Assembly: GCF_000758665.1 (NCBI RefSeq)
Contig: NZ_CP009285.1
Location: 930,001-994,000 of the forward strand
Origin: Paenibacillus borealis
GTDB lineage: Bacteria > Bacillota > Bacilli > Paenibacillales > Paenibacillaceae
Direction of reading: 5' to 3'
DNA: 64,000 nt
In this document: piece after piece, positions 42,739 through 52,562 of the stretch
Layout: each line of letters opens with the position of its first letter
Position numbering within the stretch: position 1 is the first letter of the stretch
Made by a program: the position numbers and the translations under genes
Notes under the pieces: generated by a model
What the model saw: the letters and a program-made list of their open reading frames with translations, nothing else
Told to the model about the DNA's origin: nothing
Database searches by the model: none

Positions 42739-44484
42739 ATGGCGAAAAAGAGAAAATGGTGGTCTAGTTTATTAGTTGTATCGTTGGTAGGGGTTCTATT
42801 CACGGGTTGCAGCACCAATAACACTGCGAGTTCTCCAACTAATGCTCCTGCAGCAACGGCTGCCCCGGCAGAGAGTACGGCCCCTGATGCTACTGAAGCG
42901 CCTGCGGCTGACGCACCCGTTGACGGCGGAACTCTCGTTACAAGCACATTCTCCGATATTGTTAATCTTAACCCTCTCTTAATCAATGATACCTCTTCAG
43001 GCGATGTAGCCCAATTCGTCTTCGCCAAGCTGTATAACCTGGACCGCGAAGGCAATGTACAGGCAGAGGATTGGTCTCTGGCTGCCGAGCTTCCTGAAAT
43101 CTCCGAAGATGGTCTGACTTATACGGTTAAATTGAAGGATACTCCCAAATGGAGTGACGGCCAGCCGATCACTGCGGATGATGTAATTTATACCATTGAA
43201 ACCGGCAAAAACCCGGAAACGGGTTCACCGCTGATCAGCCAATATGACAAAGTGAAAACGGTGGAGAAGATCGATGACCATACCGTGAAATTCACATTGT
43301 CCCAAATTTATGCTCCATTCCTGTATGCGCTGGTTCAAGAAATTGTTCCTGCTCATATTCTCAAGGATGTAAAGCCGACTGAAATTCAAACCAATGCCTA
43401 TGGAACGGACCCGGCCAAGACCGTAACCAGCGGACCATGGAAATGGACAGCCTGGAAACAAGGCGAAAGTCACACCCTTGATGCTGATCCGAACTACTGG
43501 GGTACTGTTAAGCCTCATATTGCTCAAATCGTCTACAAAATCTACGCAGACCAGAACACTGAAGTTCAGGCTATCATGAAGGGCGACACTGACCATATCA
43601 GTGCGATTCCGGTAACGCAGGTTGAAGCTGTCAAGGCTGACGGCGACATCGATATTATTCAGAAGCCGGGAGCACAGTATGAATATGTAATGTTTAACTT
43701 CGACGGCAAGAACTTCCCGGATAACTACGGCCTGTTCGCAGGACAGAAGACCAGACAGGCAATTGCCCATGCACTGAACCGTCAAGGTATGGTAGACAAC
43801 ATCCTTAAAGGCGTAGGCGCCCTGATGAATGCACCATTCCTTCCGGACACTTGGGCTGACCCGGGTGAAGCCGCTGTGAACTATGATTATAACGCCGAAA
43901 CCGCCAAGAAGCTTCTGGCAGAAGACGGTTGGGTTGCTGATCCTAAAGACGGTATTCTCGTCAAAGACGGACACCGCTTCTCCTTCGAACTGCAATACAA
44001 TGCCGGCAACAGCCGCCGCGAGCAAGTCGCTGCTGTTATCCAGCAGAACCTGAAGGATGTTGGGATTGAAGTAACGCCTAAGGCGATTGACTTTGCAGCT
44101 TGGATTGACCAGAACGTAACACCGGGTAAATTCCAGGCCCTGCTGCTGGCTTGGTCCCTGAATACACCGGATCCGGATGCAGAGAGCATTTTCTCCTCGA
44201 AATACTTCCCGCCAGCTGGACAGAACAGCGGCTGGTATAAGAATGAGAAGCTGGATCAGCTGTGGGTTGATGGTTATTCCACTGTTGACCAGGCTGAACG
44301 TAAAGAAATCTACAAAGAAGTAGGTAAAGAAATTTCCACGGATCTTCCTTATGTATTCCTGTATCAATATGGTCAGGCTATCGGAACAGGACCTAGAGTA
44401 CACTGGGCAGAGGAGGATGCTCCTGAGCCGTCACTGGGCTACGGACAATTCTTCCATGCTATTAAATGGTGGGTAACCGACTAA
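42739..44484 (+). CDS. Peptide ABC transporter substrate-binding lipoprotein (OppA/DppE type)
   Basis: A 581-residue precursor with the lipobox LFTGC (Cys24) and a Thr/Ala/Pro-rich linker (about 25-60). A family-5 solute-binding domain follows: DIVNLNPLLINDTSSGDVAQFVFAKLYNLD, DTPKWSDGQPITADDVIYTIE, and KTRQAIAHALNRQGMVDNILKGVGALMNAPFLPDTW. It binds peptides, or possibly nickel or sugars as some relatives do, outside the cell. AAGGAGGAG lies upstream of the ATG. It is the first gene of a five-gene operon with both permeases and both ATPases present, so the importer is complete. A strong hairpin after the gene probably keeps its level above that of the others. Confidence 0.94.
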   Translation: MAKKRKWWSSLLVVSLVGVLFTGCSTNNTASSPTNAPAATAAPAESTAPDATEAPAADAPVDGGTLVTSTFSDIVNLNPLLINDTSSGDVAQFVFAKLYNLDREGNVQAEDWSLAAELPEISEDGLTYTVKLKDTPKWSDGQPITADDVIYTIETGKNPETGSPLISQYDKVKTVEKIDDHTVKFTLSQIYAPFLYALVQEIVPAHILKDVKPTEIQTNAYGTDPAKTVTSGPWKWTAWKQGESHTLDADPNYWGTVKPHIAQIVYKIYADQNTEVQAIMKGDTDHISAIPVTQVEAVKADGDIDIIQKPGAQYEYVMFNFDGKNFPDNYGLFAGQKTRQAIAHALNRQGMVDNILKGVGALMNAPFLPDTWADPGEAAVNYDYNAETAKKLLAEDGWVADPKDGILVKDGHRFSFELQYNAGNSRREQVAAVIQQNLKDVGIEVTPKAIDFAAWIDQNVTPGKFQALLLAWSLNTPDPDAESIFSSKYFPPAGQNSGWYKNEKLDQLWVDGYSTVDQAERKEIYKEVGKEISTDLPYVFLYQYGQAIGTGPRVHWAEEDAPEPSLGYGQFFHAIKWWVTD

Positions 44485-44510
44485 CGAACCGACTAACTGA
44501 ATAGATTTGC

Positions 44511-44548
44511 GGGAGGTGAAAGAGAGTTCTCTTTCACCTCCCCCTTTT
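44511..44548 (+). terminator. Intra-operon hairpin between the binding protein and first permease (attenuator-like)
   Basis: GGGAGGTGAAAGAG and CTCTTTCACCTCCC form a 14-base-pair stem with a four-base loop, followed by CCTTTT. Such a structure lets only part of the transcription continue and stabilises the mRNA of the upstream binding protein. Confidence 0.75.
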
Positions 44549-44606
44549 GTATGAATGGGGGAGCCTTCCGTAATCTATCGCCTTACCATCTCTAGGAGGA
44601 TAGCCC

Positions 44607-45578
44607 ATGACAGAATATCTGATACGTCGAGTGCTTCAATCGGTATTGGTCATCTTTCTGATCACCATACTAACTTTTCTACTCATCCACGCTGCTCCGG
44701 GCGGACCGACTCAAGTGATGCTCTCTCCGGGACTCACGCCGGAAATATTCGAGCAGCAAGCCAAGAACCTTGGACTGGACCAGCCTATTCCCGTACAGTA
44801 TGTCCGGTGGATCGGCGACCTGCTGCAAGGGGACTTGGGTTACACTTTTAAGAACCATATTGCAGTATCCGATCTTCTCTGGCCGCGTATTGGCAACACC
44901 GTGATTCTGATGGGTGCGGCTTGGCTGGTATCGCTGCTGATCGCAATCCCCTGGGGAATCTATAACAGTACCAAAGTATATGGTTTATCTGACCAGACGG
45001 CTTCCTTTATTTCTTATTTAGGCTTTGCCATGCCGACCTTCTGGTTCGGAATTCTCCTCCAGCAGTGGCTGTCACTGAAGCTGGACTGGTTTCCGTTGTC
45101 GGACATGTATACAAGAGGTAAAGAAGGCGATATAGGCGATTTGTTCATGCATCTGGTGCTGCCGATAACAGTGTTGGCACTTGGTTTCCTGGCCTCTTAT
45201 ATGAAATATGCGCGGGCAAGTATGCTGGAAGTGCTTGATCAGGATTATATCCGCACAGCACGTGCCAAAGGCGTCAAAGAACGCAAGGTGGTCTTCCGCC
45301 ATGCGCTGCGTAATGCGCTGATTCCAATTATTACAATACTTGGCCTTGATCTTCCCATACTAGTGGGAGGGGCCGCATTAACTGAGAATGTATTCAACTG
45401 GCCGGGAATGGGCCGTTGGTTTGTAGAGATGGCAGGTGCACGCGAATATTCGGCACTGATGGCTGTTACTATAGTGACGGCTGTTATAGTCGTTATCGGC
45501 AATCTCCTCGCAGATATACTGTATGCCGTAGTTGATCCCCGGGTGAAGCTCGGTAAGCAAGGAGGCAAGACAGCATGA
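44607..45578 (+). CDS. Peptide ABC transporter permease, OppB/DppB type
   Basis: A 323-residue permease with about six membrane helices. The family start MTEYLIRRVLQSVLVIFLITILTFLLIHAAPGGP and the permease signature RTARAKGVKERKVVFRHALRNALIPI are present. CTAGGAGG precedes the ATG. Its end overlaps the OppC-type gene by four bases, so translation is coupled. Confidence 0.95.
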   Translation: MTEYLIRRVLQSVLVIFLITILTFLLIHAAPGGPTQVMLSPGLTPEIFEQQAKNLGLDQPIPVQYVRWIGDLLQGDLGYTFKNHIAVSDLLWPRIGNTVILMGAAWLVSLLIAIPWGIYNSTKVYGLSDQTASFISYLGFAMPTFWFGILLQQWLSLKLDWFPLSDMYTRGKEGDIGDLFMHLVLPITVLALGFLASYMKYARASMLEVLDQDYIRTARAKGVKERKVVFRHALRNALIPIITILGLDLPILVGGAALTENVFNWPGMGRWFVEMAGAREYSALMAVTIVTAVIVVIGNLLADILYAVVDPRVKLGKQGGKTA

Positions 45579-46597
45579 GTACAGAGAATACTGAGCTTAC
45601 CAAGGGGATTGTCTCCAAGCCGCTGGGAACACCGGATATGAGTCCGGTGCCCGGAGGCACAGACCCGGAGATTCCGGTAGTGGATTCCAGACGGCCGCCA
45701 GGTCCCTGGAGAGTGTTATGGAAGAAATTCTCACGCAATCCGTTCGCGATGGGCGGTTTGATAGTACTGATTATATTTATACTGCTCGGGGTCTTCGCTC
45801 CTTACCTGACCCAATATAAACCGGAAACGATTGATCTGATGTTCGCCAATCTGAAGCCGGGGGCTGAAGGGCATCCTATGGGCACAGACGAGCTGGGCCG
45901 CGATATTCTCAGCAGACTGCTGTACAGTGCGCGTGTCTCGCTCCTCATCGGGTTTTCCGTTGCGTTTGTTTCCGTAGTGGTCGGATCGGTTATCGGGGCG
46001 ATTTCAGGATATTTCGGCGGGTTTGTAGATACGGTATTCATGCGTATTGTAGACGTGATGAACTCTGTTCCGACCCTGTTTCTGAACATCCTGATTATGG
46101 CGCTGTTCGGCACACAGATTAAATACATGATTCTTATTCTGGCATTTACCAGCTGGATGAGTATTGCCCGGCTTGTCCGGGGGACCTTCCTGCAGCTGCG
46201 TGAAATGCAGTATGTAGAGGCGGCCAGGGCGATTGGGGTATCCAGCTGGGGGATCATTTTCCGGCATCTGCTCCGTAATGCAAGCTTCCCGATTATCGTA
46301 AATGCGACTCTGATGGTCGGCGGTGCGATTCTGAGTGAATCTGCGTTGTCGTATCTGGGCCTCGGCATTCAGGCACCGGCCACAAGCTGGGGGCTGATGC
46401 TCAGCAACGCTCAGGAATTCATGCTTGTAGATCCGATGCAGGCGGTGTATCCAGGTCTCTGTATCCTGCTCGTAGTACTCGCGGTTAACTTTATCGGCGA
46501 CGGCATCCGGGATGCGCTAGATCCCAGACAGCAAGTGACCAAATCCCGGAGGAGGCTGGAACAATGGCGGAAAAACTACTCGAAATCCGGAAGCTGA
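45575..46597 (+). CDS. Peptide ABC transporter permease, OppC/DppC type
   Basis: A 340-residue permease with a soluble N-terminal stretch of about 55 residues, then helices and the signature EAARAIGVSSWGIIFRHLLRNASFPI. HPMGTDELGRDILSRLLYSARVSLLIG is diagnostic of the OppC/DppC group. It starts inside the end of the OppB-type gene (ATGA overlap) and its end overlaps the first ATPase gene by 34 bases. Confidence 0.95.
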   Translation: MSTENTELTKGIVSKPLGTPDMSPVPGGTDPEIPVVDSRRPPGPWRVLWKKFSRNPFAMGGLIVLIIFILLGVFAPYLTQYKPETIDLMFANLKPGAEGHPMGTDELGRDILSRLLYSARVSLLIGFSVAFVSVVVGSVIGAISGYFGGFVDTVFMRIVDVMNSVPTLFLNILIMALFGTQIKYMILILAFTSWMSIARLVRGTFLQLREMQYVEAARAIGVSSWGIIFRHLLRNASFPIIVNATLMVGGAILSESALSYLGLGIQAPATSWGLMLSNAQEFMLVDPMQAVYPGLCILLVVLAVNFIGDGIRDALDPRQQVTKSRRRLEQWRKNYSKSGS

Positions 46598-47580
46598 CCG
46601 CCGGCTTTGCGGCAGAGAAGGGGCTGCTCAAAGCAACCGACGGTATCTCCATTTCTATTGATAAAGGGCAGACAGTTTGTATTGTCGGTGAATCCGGCAG
46701 TGGTAAAAGTGTGACCTCACTCGCAATCATGCGTTTGATTGATTATGCCGGAGGGATGATTCTCGAAGGCCATATTGATTTTCACGGCCAGGATTTGGCG
46801 GCGAAGAGCCAGGAAGAGATGCGGAAAATCCGCGGCAATCAGATTGCGATGATCTTTCAGGACCCGATGTCTTCGCTGAATCCGGTATTTACAGTAGGGG
46901 AACAGATTGCGGAGAGCCTGCGGCTCCATCAGAACAAGAGCGATGCCGAAGCCATGAAGATGGCGGTTGATCTGATCAAGTTAGTTGGTATCCCAGCTCC
47001 GGAGATCCGTGCCAAGCAGTATCCGCATGAGCTCTCCGGCGGGATGTGTCAGCGTGTGGTAATCGCCATCGCTCTGGCTTGCAAACCTGAACTGCTGATC
47101 GCCGATGAGCCGACAACAGCGCTCGATGTAACTGTGCAGGCCCAGATTCTGGATCTGCTGCGCAAGCTTCAGTCTGAACTCGGGATGTCCATTCTGCTGA
47201 TCACCCATGATATGGGCGTGGCGGCGGAGATGGCAGACCGCATCGCTGTAATGTATGCCGGAGCCATCGTGGAGGAGGGGACTGTAGAAGAGATCTTCGA
47301 CCATCCCAGCCATCCGTATACGGTCGGATTGCTCCAGTCAATACCGGGGTTTGAAGGCGGACGGGGAGGCGAGCTGTATACCATCCGCGGGACGATTCCT
47401 CCGATTGGCCAGCTGCCATCCGGCTGCCGCTTTAATCCGCGCTGCCCTCATGCCATGGATATCTGCAGAAATCAGGAGCCGCCGGATTTCATGATCTCGG
47501 ATGATCACCGTGCAGCCTGCTGGCTGTTCAAGGATAAGCCGGTTCAGGCGGATTACAGTAATGAGGTGAAACGCGCATGA
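46564..47580 (+). CDS. Peptide ABC transporter ATPase, OppD/DppD type
   Basis: A 338-residue ATPase. Walker A is GESGSGKS, the signature LSGGMCQR, Walker [15 protein letters not shown], and the switch His is in LLITHDMG. The C-terminal oligopeptide/dipeptide domain carries the [14 protein letters not shown] cysteines that bind an iron-sulphur cluster in OppD/DppD. The ATG follows GGAGGCTGGAACA. It works as a heterodimer with the next gene product. Confidence 0.95.
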   Translation: MAEKLLEIRKLTAGFAAEKGLLKATDGISISIDKGQTVCIVGESGSGKSVTSLAIMRLIDYAGGMILEGHIDFHGQDLAAKSQEEMRKIRGNQIAMIFQDPMSSLNPVFTVGEQIAESLRLHQNKSDAEAMKMAVDLIKLVGIPAPEIRAKQYPHELSGGMCQRVVIAIALACKPELLIADEPTTALDVTVQAQILDLLRKLQSELGMSILLITHDMGVAAEMADRIAVMYAGAIVEEGTVEEIFDHPSHPYTVGLLQSIPGFEGGRGGELYTIRGTIPPIGQLPSGCRFNPRCPHAMDICRNQEPPDFMISDDHRAACWLFKDKPVQADYSNEVKRA

Positions 47581-48602
47581 TGAAGGAAACTGTAACCAAA
47601 CCGGTAAGAGAACATAAGCCTTCTTCAGAGATATTGCTTGAAGTTAAGGATGTGAAGAAATACTTCCCGATTACCAAAGGCCTGCTTAACCGTACTGTGG
47701 GACAGGTTAAGGCAGTGGATGGCGTCAATTTATCCATCCGCAAAGGTGAGACCTTCGGGCTGGTCGGTGAATCCGGCTGCGGCAAATCTACATTCGGCCG
47801 GGTACTGCTCCGGCTGCAGAGCGCAACCGGGGGAGAAGTGTTATTCAAGGGGAGGGACATCCATTCACTGAGCTCCGGTGATATGCGGAAGCTGCGGGAA
47901 GAAATGCAGATTATCTTCCAGGATCCGTTCGGCTCACTGAATCCGCGGTTCCTCGTTAAGGATATTATCGGAGAGCCGCTGCGCATTCACCGGAATATGT
48001 CGGGTAAGCAGATCGATACCCGGGTGGTAGAACTGATGGAGCTGGTGGGGCTGGATGCCAGCCGCCGGAACCGTTACCCGCATGAATTCTCCGGCGGACA
48101 ACGCCAGCGGATCGGGATCGCGAGAGCGATTGCCCTCAATCCGCAGTTTATTGTTGCCGATGAAGCTGTATCCGCACTGGATGTATCGGTACAGTCCCAG
48201 GTAATTAACCTGCTCATGAAGCTGCAGAAGGAACTGGGACTAACGTTCCTGTTCATTGCGCACGGCCTTAATGTCGTCCGGCATATCTCGGACCGCGTCG
48301 GGGTGATGTATCTGGGCAAGCTGGTGGAGGTGGCTGAGACGGAGGAGCTGTTTGCAGCGCCGCTGCATCCTTACACTGCCGCCCTGCTCTCGGCGATTCC
48401 GAAGCCGACGCCAAGACGCAAGCAGGACCGCATTGTGCTGGAGGGGGATGTGCCATCCCCGGCCAATCCGCCGTCCGGCTGCCGGTTCCATACCCGCTGT
48501 CCGTTTGTTCAGGACAAATGCCGCCAGGTGGAGCCGCTGCTTGAAGAGGTGGTACCAGGCCGTCCGGTAGCCTGCCATTTCCCGTTGCTGCCTAAAGCGT
48601 AA
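47577..48602 (+). CDS. Peptide ABC transporter ATPase, OppF/DppF type
   Basis: A 341-residue ATPase. Walker A is GESGCGKS, the signature FSGGQRQR, Walker [15 protein letters not shown], with the C-terminal cysteine motif [14 protein letters not shown]. The usual His of the switch loop is in [11 protein letters not shown]. It overlaps the OppD-type gene by four bases and is the last gene of the operon, closed by a strong symmetrical terminator. Confidence 0.95.
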   Translation: MMKETVTKPVREHKPSSEILLEVKDVKKYFPITKGLLNRTVGQVKAVDGVNLSIRKGETFGLVGESGCGKSTFGRVLLRLQSATGGEVLFKGRDIHSLSSGDMRKLREEMQIIFQDPFGSLNPRFLVKDIIGEPLRIHRNMSGKQIDTRVVELMELVGLDASRRNRYPHEFSGGQRQRIGIARAIALNPQFIVADEAVSALDVSVQSQVINLLMKLQKELGLTFLFIAHGLNVVRHISDRVGVMYLGKLVEVAETEELFAAPLHPYTAALLSAIPKPTPRRKQDRIVLEGDVPSPANPPSGCRFHTRCPFVQDKCRQVEPLLEEVVPGRPVACHFPLLPKA

Positions 48603-48638
48603 TTGTCAGGGAGTCCGATAAAGATGTCTCCATATGAA

Positions 48639-48684
48639 GGGGGTGACCCCGCAGCCATGTACAAACGGCTGCGGGGTCACCCCC
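48639..48684. terminator. Bidirectional terminator between the opp-type operon and the TetR gene
   Basis: GGGGGTGACCCCGCAGCC and its exact complement form an 18-base-pair stem with a ten-base loop. It lies between two convergent transcription units and probably stops both. The plus strand is followed by TATTTT. Confidence 0.85.
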
Positions 48685-48700
48685 TATTTTGGTGCCTCCG

Positions 48701-49348
48701 CTAGAAGACAGGCTTCAGATAATCGAGAAACACCCGCTTGAGGATATCCAGCTGGCGCTCTGTTGGAAGATCCGCTTCAAGCATGGGAATGTTCTTCTGC
48801 AGCGAGAGCTTCTTCGAGAAGATTCCGAATGTGTTAATTAATGTAGTTAAAGTATCCCGGGCCTCAAGATCAGAGCGGATGGAGCCGTCTTCGATGCCGT
48901 TCTGAATGATCCGGGAATAGACTTGTGAGATCTGCCGGGTTAGAGCATTGAAGTGATGAATATCCTCCAGCGGTTCCGGGAAATGGGCGGCGTAGCTTTC
49001 GAAGTCAACCATGAAGGTTGTGCTTAATTTATAGTGATCCTCAATGAAAAAATCGAATAATGCTTCAAGCTTGTCCAGGCATGGCACAGGCAATCCGGCC
49101 ACATATTCAAACCGCTCCAGCATCGGCTCCAGCAGCCGGGTAGCAACCGCGACAATCAGCTTTTCTTTCTTGGGGAAATATCTGAACAGGGTAGCAATGC
49201 CGATATTCGCGTCAGTTGCAATATCCTGCATCGTGGTTTTCTCAATCCCCTTCTGATTAAATACGCGTTCTGCTGCTTCCAGAATCAGGGACAGGCGCTG
49301 CTGTTTGCCGTCAAGGCGTTCCTTCTCGTATCTTGTTTTGGGATCCAT
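48701..49348 (-). CDS. TetR-family transcriptional regulator
   Basis: A 215-residue repressor. The helix-turn-helix is at about residues 18-65 (ILEAAERVFNQKGIEKTTMQDIATDANIGIATLFRYFPKKEKLI). The C-terminal helical ligand domain is not recognisable beyond the family. It is divergent from the SDR gene at 49522. Two 19-base inverted repeats in the space between are its likely operators, so it probably represses itself, the SDR, or both. The ligand is unknown. Confidence 0.92.
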   Translation of the reverse strand: MDPKTRYEKERLDGKQQRLSLILEAAERVFNQKGIEKTTMQDIATDANIGIATLFRYFPKKEKLIVAVATRLLEPMLERFEYVAGLPVPCLDKLEALFDFFIEDHYKLSTTFMVDFESYAAHFPEPLEDIHHFNALTRQISQVYSRIIQNGIEDGSIRSDLEARDTLTTLINTFGIFSKKLSLQKNIPMLEADLPTERQLDILKRVFLDYLKPVF

Positions 49349-49445
49349 AAGAGCTTAAACCCTTTCACTATCGGTATTTGAACTACCAGTAGTATAGCTA
49401 GTGCTTATTCTTTAAGCAAGGAGGGTTTGAGTTTATCTGCACAAA

Positions 49446-49484
49446 GTGATATGATATATATCACAGTGATAGTAGAACTATCAC
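49446..49484. promoter_or_regulatory. Two tandem 19-bp inverted repeats, putative TetR operators
   Basis: GTGATATGATATATATCAC (49446-49464) and GTGATAGTAGAACTATCAC (49466-49484) both read GTGATA-N7-TATCAC and are spaced 20 bases centre to centre, two helical turns apart. This is a typical arrangement for cooperative binding of two TetR-family dimers. They lie 38 bases before the SDR start and 98 bases before the tetR-type start. Confidence 0.72.
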
Positions 49485-49521
49485 CATATATTTTAACTCA
49501 TATACCGAAGGGGATACAGCT

Positions 49522-50274
49522 ATGAATCGACTTAAGGATAAGGTTGCTATTATTACCGGAGCCGGCAGCGGCATGGGGCGAGAAGAAGCTCTGTTGTTTG
49601 CGCGGGAAGGTGCTAAGGTTGCCGTTACCGATATTAATGAAGCTGCGCTGCAGGCTGTAGTGAAGGAAATTGAAGCTGATGGAGGTCAGGCTACAGCTTA
49701 TGTGCATAATGTGGTCTCGGAAGAGCAATGGATCCATGTGATTGATGAAGTGATTAAGACTTACGGCAAAATCGACGTGCTGGTTAACAATGCGGGGATT
49801 TCGCTGGCAACCGGACTTCTCGATACAACCATGGAGCAGTGGAACAAGGTCATTAGCATTAACTTGACCAGCACCTTCCTTGGGATGAAATATGTGGTTC
49901 CGCATATGCAGGCTCATAACGGAGGCTCAATCGTCAATATTTCATCGATTGCCGGACTAACCGGAAGCAGCGGCGCAGGGGCTTATACAGCCTCCAAAGG
50001 CGGGGTCCGCATGCTGAGCAAAGCGGCGGCTGTTGATTTCGGTAAAGATAATATCCGGGTCAACTCGGTACATCCAGGATTTATCGAAACGCCGATGAGC
50101 GCTGAGTTCGTGAATGATGAACAAAGGCTGAAATGGTTCCTGTCCCAGACGGCGCTGCCGCGCGTCGGCCGTGCCTCCGAGGTGGCGGAAGCTGTGCTGT
50201 TCCTCGCTTCCGATGAATCGGCTTATATTACCGGTGTAGAACTGCCGGTAGACGGCGGTGTTACAGCGAAATAA
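49522..50274 (+). CDS. Short-chain dehydrogenase/reductase (classical, FabG/glucose-dehydrogenase-like)
   Basis: A 250-residue classical SDR. The cofactor motif TGAGSGMG is at 12-19, NNAG at 89-92, and the catalytic residues are Ser142, Tyr155 and Lys159 (AYTASKGG). Asp37 after the second strand (AVTDINE) suggests NAD rather than NADP as cofactor. The closing ITGVELPVDGGVTAK is standard. The substrate cannot be told. The gene is divergent from and probably repressed by the TetR-family protein. GAAGGGGAT lies upstream of the ATG. Confidence 0.94.
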   Translation: MNRLKDKVAIITGAGSGMGREEALLFAREGAKVAVTDINEAALQAVVKEIEADGGQATAYVHNVVSEEQWIHVIDEVIKTYGKIDVLVNNAGISLATGLLDTTMEQWNKVISINLTSTFLGMKYVVPHMQAHNGGSIVNISSIAGLTGSSGAGAYTASKGGVRMLSKAAAVDFGKDNIRVNSVHPGFIETPMSAEFVNDEQRLKWFLSQTALPRVGRASEVAEAVLFLASDESAYITGVELPVDGGVTAK

Positions 50275-50320
50275 GAGACCGAAGCCCGGGCTGCCGGGAG
50301 GGACGAACTTGAAATAGATG

Positions 50321-50359
50321 AAGAGGAGCGCTGCCGGTTTATGGGCAGCGCTCCTCTTT
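50321..50359 (+). terminator. Rho-independent terminator after the SDR gene
   Basis: AAGAGGAGCGCTGCC and GGCAGCGCTCCTCTT form a 15-base-pair stem with an eight-base loop, followed by TGCTTTT. Confidence 0.88.
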
Positions 50360-50485
50360 GCTTTTCACATCGCCGCAAACTAATTATTGTGTAAAAGCCA
50401 CTTCTATAAGAAAATGAGAAAAAGACTGATTATTGTAATTCTAATCCTAATCAATGCCGCAATGGATGCGGAACCGGAGGCTATG

Positions 50486-51865
50486 GTGAAAAAGGTCGAC
50501 AAAGCAGTTTCAGTTCTCTTTATTCTGATTATGATAGTGGCCGCATGGAGATGGGCGGTATCCGTACATACGTGGAGCCTGATGGGCACACTTGCTTCGC
50601 TAGTCTGTCTGGGGCTGTTTGTCTGGACAGGGCTGCGGGCCATTCCCGCTTTGACCGGATACATAAGTTCAGGGAATACGCAGGACCCGGTAACTATAGA
50701 CAGTCTGCCTGAGGAGCGGCAGCGGATATGGTGGAAGATTGTGCTCTGGGTTGTGGCCAGCCGTGTGCTGCTCATCCTGATAGCCTATGTATTCTGGATG
50801 CTTAAAGACGGGGGATCCGGAAGCTTATTCTCCCGCTTTATCGATACCTGGCATATCCGCGGAATAGATGCTATGTCTTACCTGGGTATCGCTGAGCACG
50901 GGTATGTCACGGAAGGAGACTCACGGTTCCACATTGTGTTCCTGCCTTTATTTCCGGTCGTCATTAAGCTGGCGCAGTTTTTCACAGGCAATTATATGGT
51001 TGCCGGCTTTGTTGCCGCTAACCTTTGCACCCTTGCTGCGGCGTTATTCGCTTATGAGCTTGCCAGGCTGGACATGGGACGCAGCAATGCCCTGCGGGTC
51101 GTGAAGTATATTTTCATCTTTCCTTCGGCGTTCTTCTTCTTTATCCCCATGACGGAGGCGCTGTTCCTGCTGCTCTCCCTGATGGCATTATATTATGTGC
51201 GCCAGAAGCGCTGGCTGCTCGGCTGCCTCTGTGCGGCGCTGGCCGGCTTCACCCGTTCTCCGGGGATTCTGCTGGCAGTACCGGTTGCCGTGGAATTTGC
51301 CCGGGACCTGGCTGCAGGCTACAGGCAGATGGAGCGGAAGGCTTTTACCAACAGAGTAATCAAAGCAGTGCTCTCTCTTGCTACAGTCTCCTTCGGTCTG
51401 CTGGCCTATCTCTATATCAATTACAATGTTACGGGCAACGCGTTCCAGTTCAGTATTTATCAGCGGGAACACTGGTCGCAGCAGTTCTACTTCTTTTTCG
51501 ATACCGTGAGATATCAGATGGAATATGCCGTGAATACCTTCAAGGATGCGGACTACCGTTCGTTCCTGGGGCTGTGGCTGCCGAATTTGCTCAGTATCTT
51601 CCTGGTGCTCTTCATGATGTTCAAAAGCGCGAAGAAGCTTCAACCTGCTTACATGGCGTATCTGATCGTCTATTTCGTCTACGTTGTAGGTCCGACGTGG
51701 CTGCTGTCCGCTCCGCGTTATTTCGCCGTGGCTTTTCCGCTGGCCTTCGCGGCAGTGCTGCTGACCAAGGATAGTAAAAGAAAGGATATCGCGCTTACCT
51801 CAATATTCATTGCGGGTAGTCTGCTGTATCTGGCAGTGTTTGTATCCGGGTATCCGGTGTATTAG
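50486..51865 (+). CDS. PIG-V/GPI-mannosyltransferase-II-like membrane protein
   Basis: A polytopic membrane protein of about 460 residues with ten or more hydrophobic segments. The stretch FIDTWHIRGIDAMSYLGIAEHGY followed by FLPLFPVVIKLAQFFTGNY and ANLCTLAAALFAYELARLD is typical of bacterial proteins related to the PIG-V mannosyltransferase, a GT-C enzyme using a polyprenyl-linked sugar. The start is uncertain. GGAGG at 50476-50480 fits the GTG at 50486; in-frame ATGs exist at 50483, 50462 and 50414, and the frame is open to 50387. The product would sit in the cytoplasmic membrane and modify cell-surface material. The YgjP-like gene follows 11 bases downstream and may be cotranscribed. Confidence 0.85.
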   Translation: MKKVDKAVSVLFILIMIVAAWRWAVSVHTWSLMGTLASLVCLGLFVWTGLRAIPALTGYISSGNTQDPVTIDSLPEERQRIWWKIVLWVVASRVLLILIAYVFWMLKDGGSGSLFSRFIDTWHIRGIDAMSYLGIAEHGYVTEGDSRFHIVFLPLFPVVIKLAQFFTGNYMVAGFVAANLCTLAAALFAYELARLDMGRSNALRVVKYIFIFPSAFFFFIPMTEALFLLLSLMALYYVRQKRWLLGCLCAALAGFTRSPGILLAVPVAVEFARDLAAGYRQMERKAFTNRVIKAVLSLATVSFGLLAYLYINYNVTGNAFQFSIYQREHWSQQFYFFFDTVRYQMEYAVNTFKDADYRSFLGLWLPNLLSIFLVLFMMFKSAKKLQPAYMAYLIVYFVYVVGPTWLLSAPRYFAVAFPLAFAAVLLTKDSKRKDIALTSIFIAGSLLYLAVFVSGYPVY

Positions 51866-51876
51866 AAATTACAGAA

Positions 51877-52542
51877 ATGATGGTGGCTATGCAGATTCAG
51901 CTCGAAGATCAGATGATTACGCTCCATGTTCAATATGCCAAGCGCAAGAAGATGTCCGTTCAGATTGACGGATCAGATCTCATTACCGTTAAGGTGCCTA
52001 CAGGAACAAGTGAAGAGAGTATCCGCAGTGCGTTGGAAGGCCTTGGCCCCAAGATTCTGGAGAAGCTGCGCAGTAATGCGGCGGCCCGGCAGGTGCCGAA
52101 GGTCAAGGAGTATCAGGGGGAAGAGACATATCTGTATCTGGGGAAGGAATACGCGCTGCATGAGCTGATTACGACCGGTGATATGGATGCGGAGGCGCTG
52201 AAGCTTGCGTTGAAGAAGTTTTATTTCAATAGTCTGAAAAAAATTGTTGCGGAGCGCATCACCCGTTATGGGGCCCAGCTGAAGGTGAAGCCTAAGAGCG
52301 TCGAGATAGTGGAATCGCGGACCAAGTGGGGGAGCTGCAGCTTCGATAAAAAACTGACGTTCAACTACCGCCTTGCCATGGCGCCGCCTGAGGTGATCGA
52401 CTATGTCATTATTCATGAGCTGTGTCATCTGCTGCATATGAATCATGACCGTTCCTTCTGGCGCCGCCTGGGAAGTGTGATGCCGGACTACAAAGAGAAG
52501 GAAGCTTATCTGGCCCGGCAGGGGCAGTTCATGACACTCTGA
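51877..52542 (+). CDS. YgjP-like metallopeptidase domain protein (M48-related)
   Basis: A 221-residue soluble protein of the YgjP/DUF45 family. The zinc-binding motif HELCHLLHMNH begins at about residue 180 and is followed by the conserved Trp in RSFWRRLGSVMPDYKEKEAYL. The family block SRTKWGSCSFDKKLTFNYRLAMAPPEVIDYVIIHEL is complete. Members often sit beside type I restriction systems, but none is present here. Substrates are unknown. The ATG is 11 bases after the stop of the PIG-V-like gene without a strong ribosome binding site, so translational coupling is plausible; an in-frame ATG at 51889 is an alternative. Confidence 0.9.
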   Translation: MMVAMQIQLEDQMITLHVQYAKRKKMSVQIDGSDLITVKVPTGTSEESIRSALEGLGPKILEKLRSNAAARQVPKVKEYQGEETYLYLGKEYALHELITTGDMDAEALKLALKKFYFNSLKKIVAERITRYGAQLKVKPKSVEIVESRTKWGSCSFDKKLTFNYRLAMAPPEVIDYVIIHELCHLLHMNHDRSFWRRLGSVMPDYKEKEAYLARQGQFMTL

Positions 52543-52562
52543 ATGCTATAAGAGTCCTGCGT

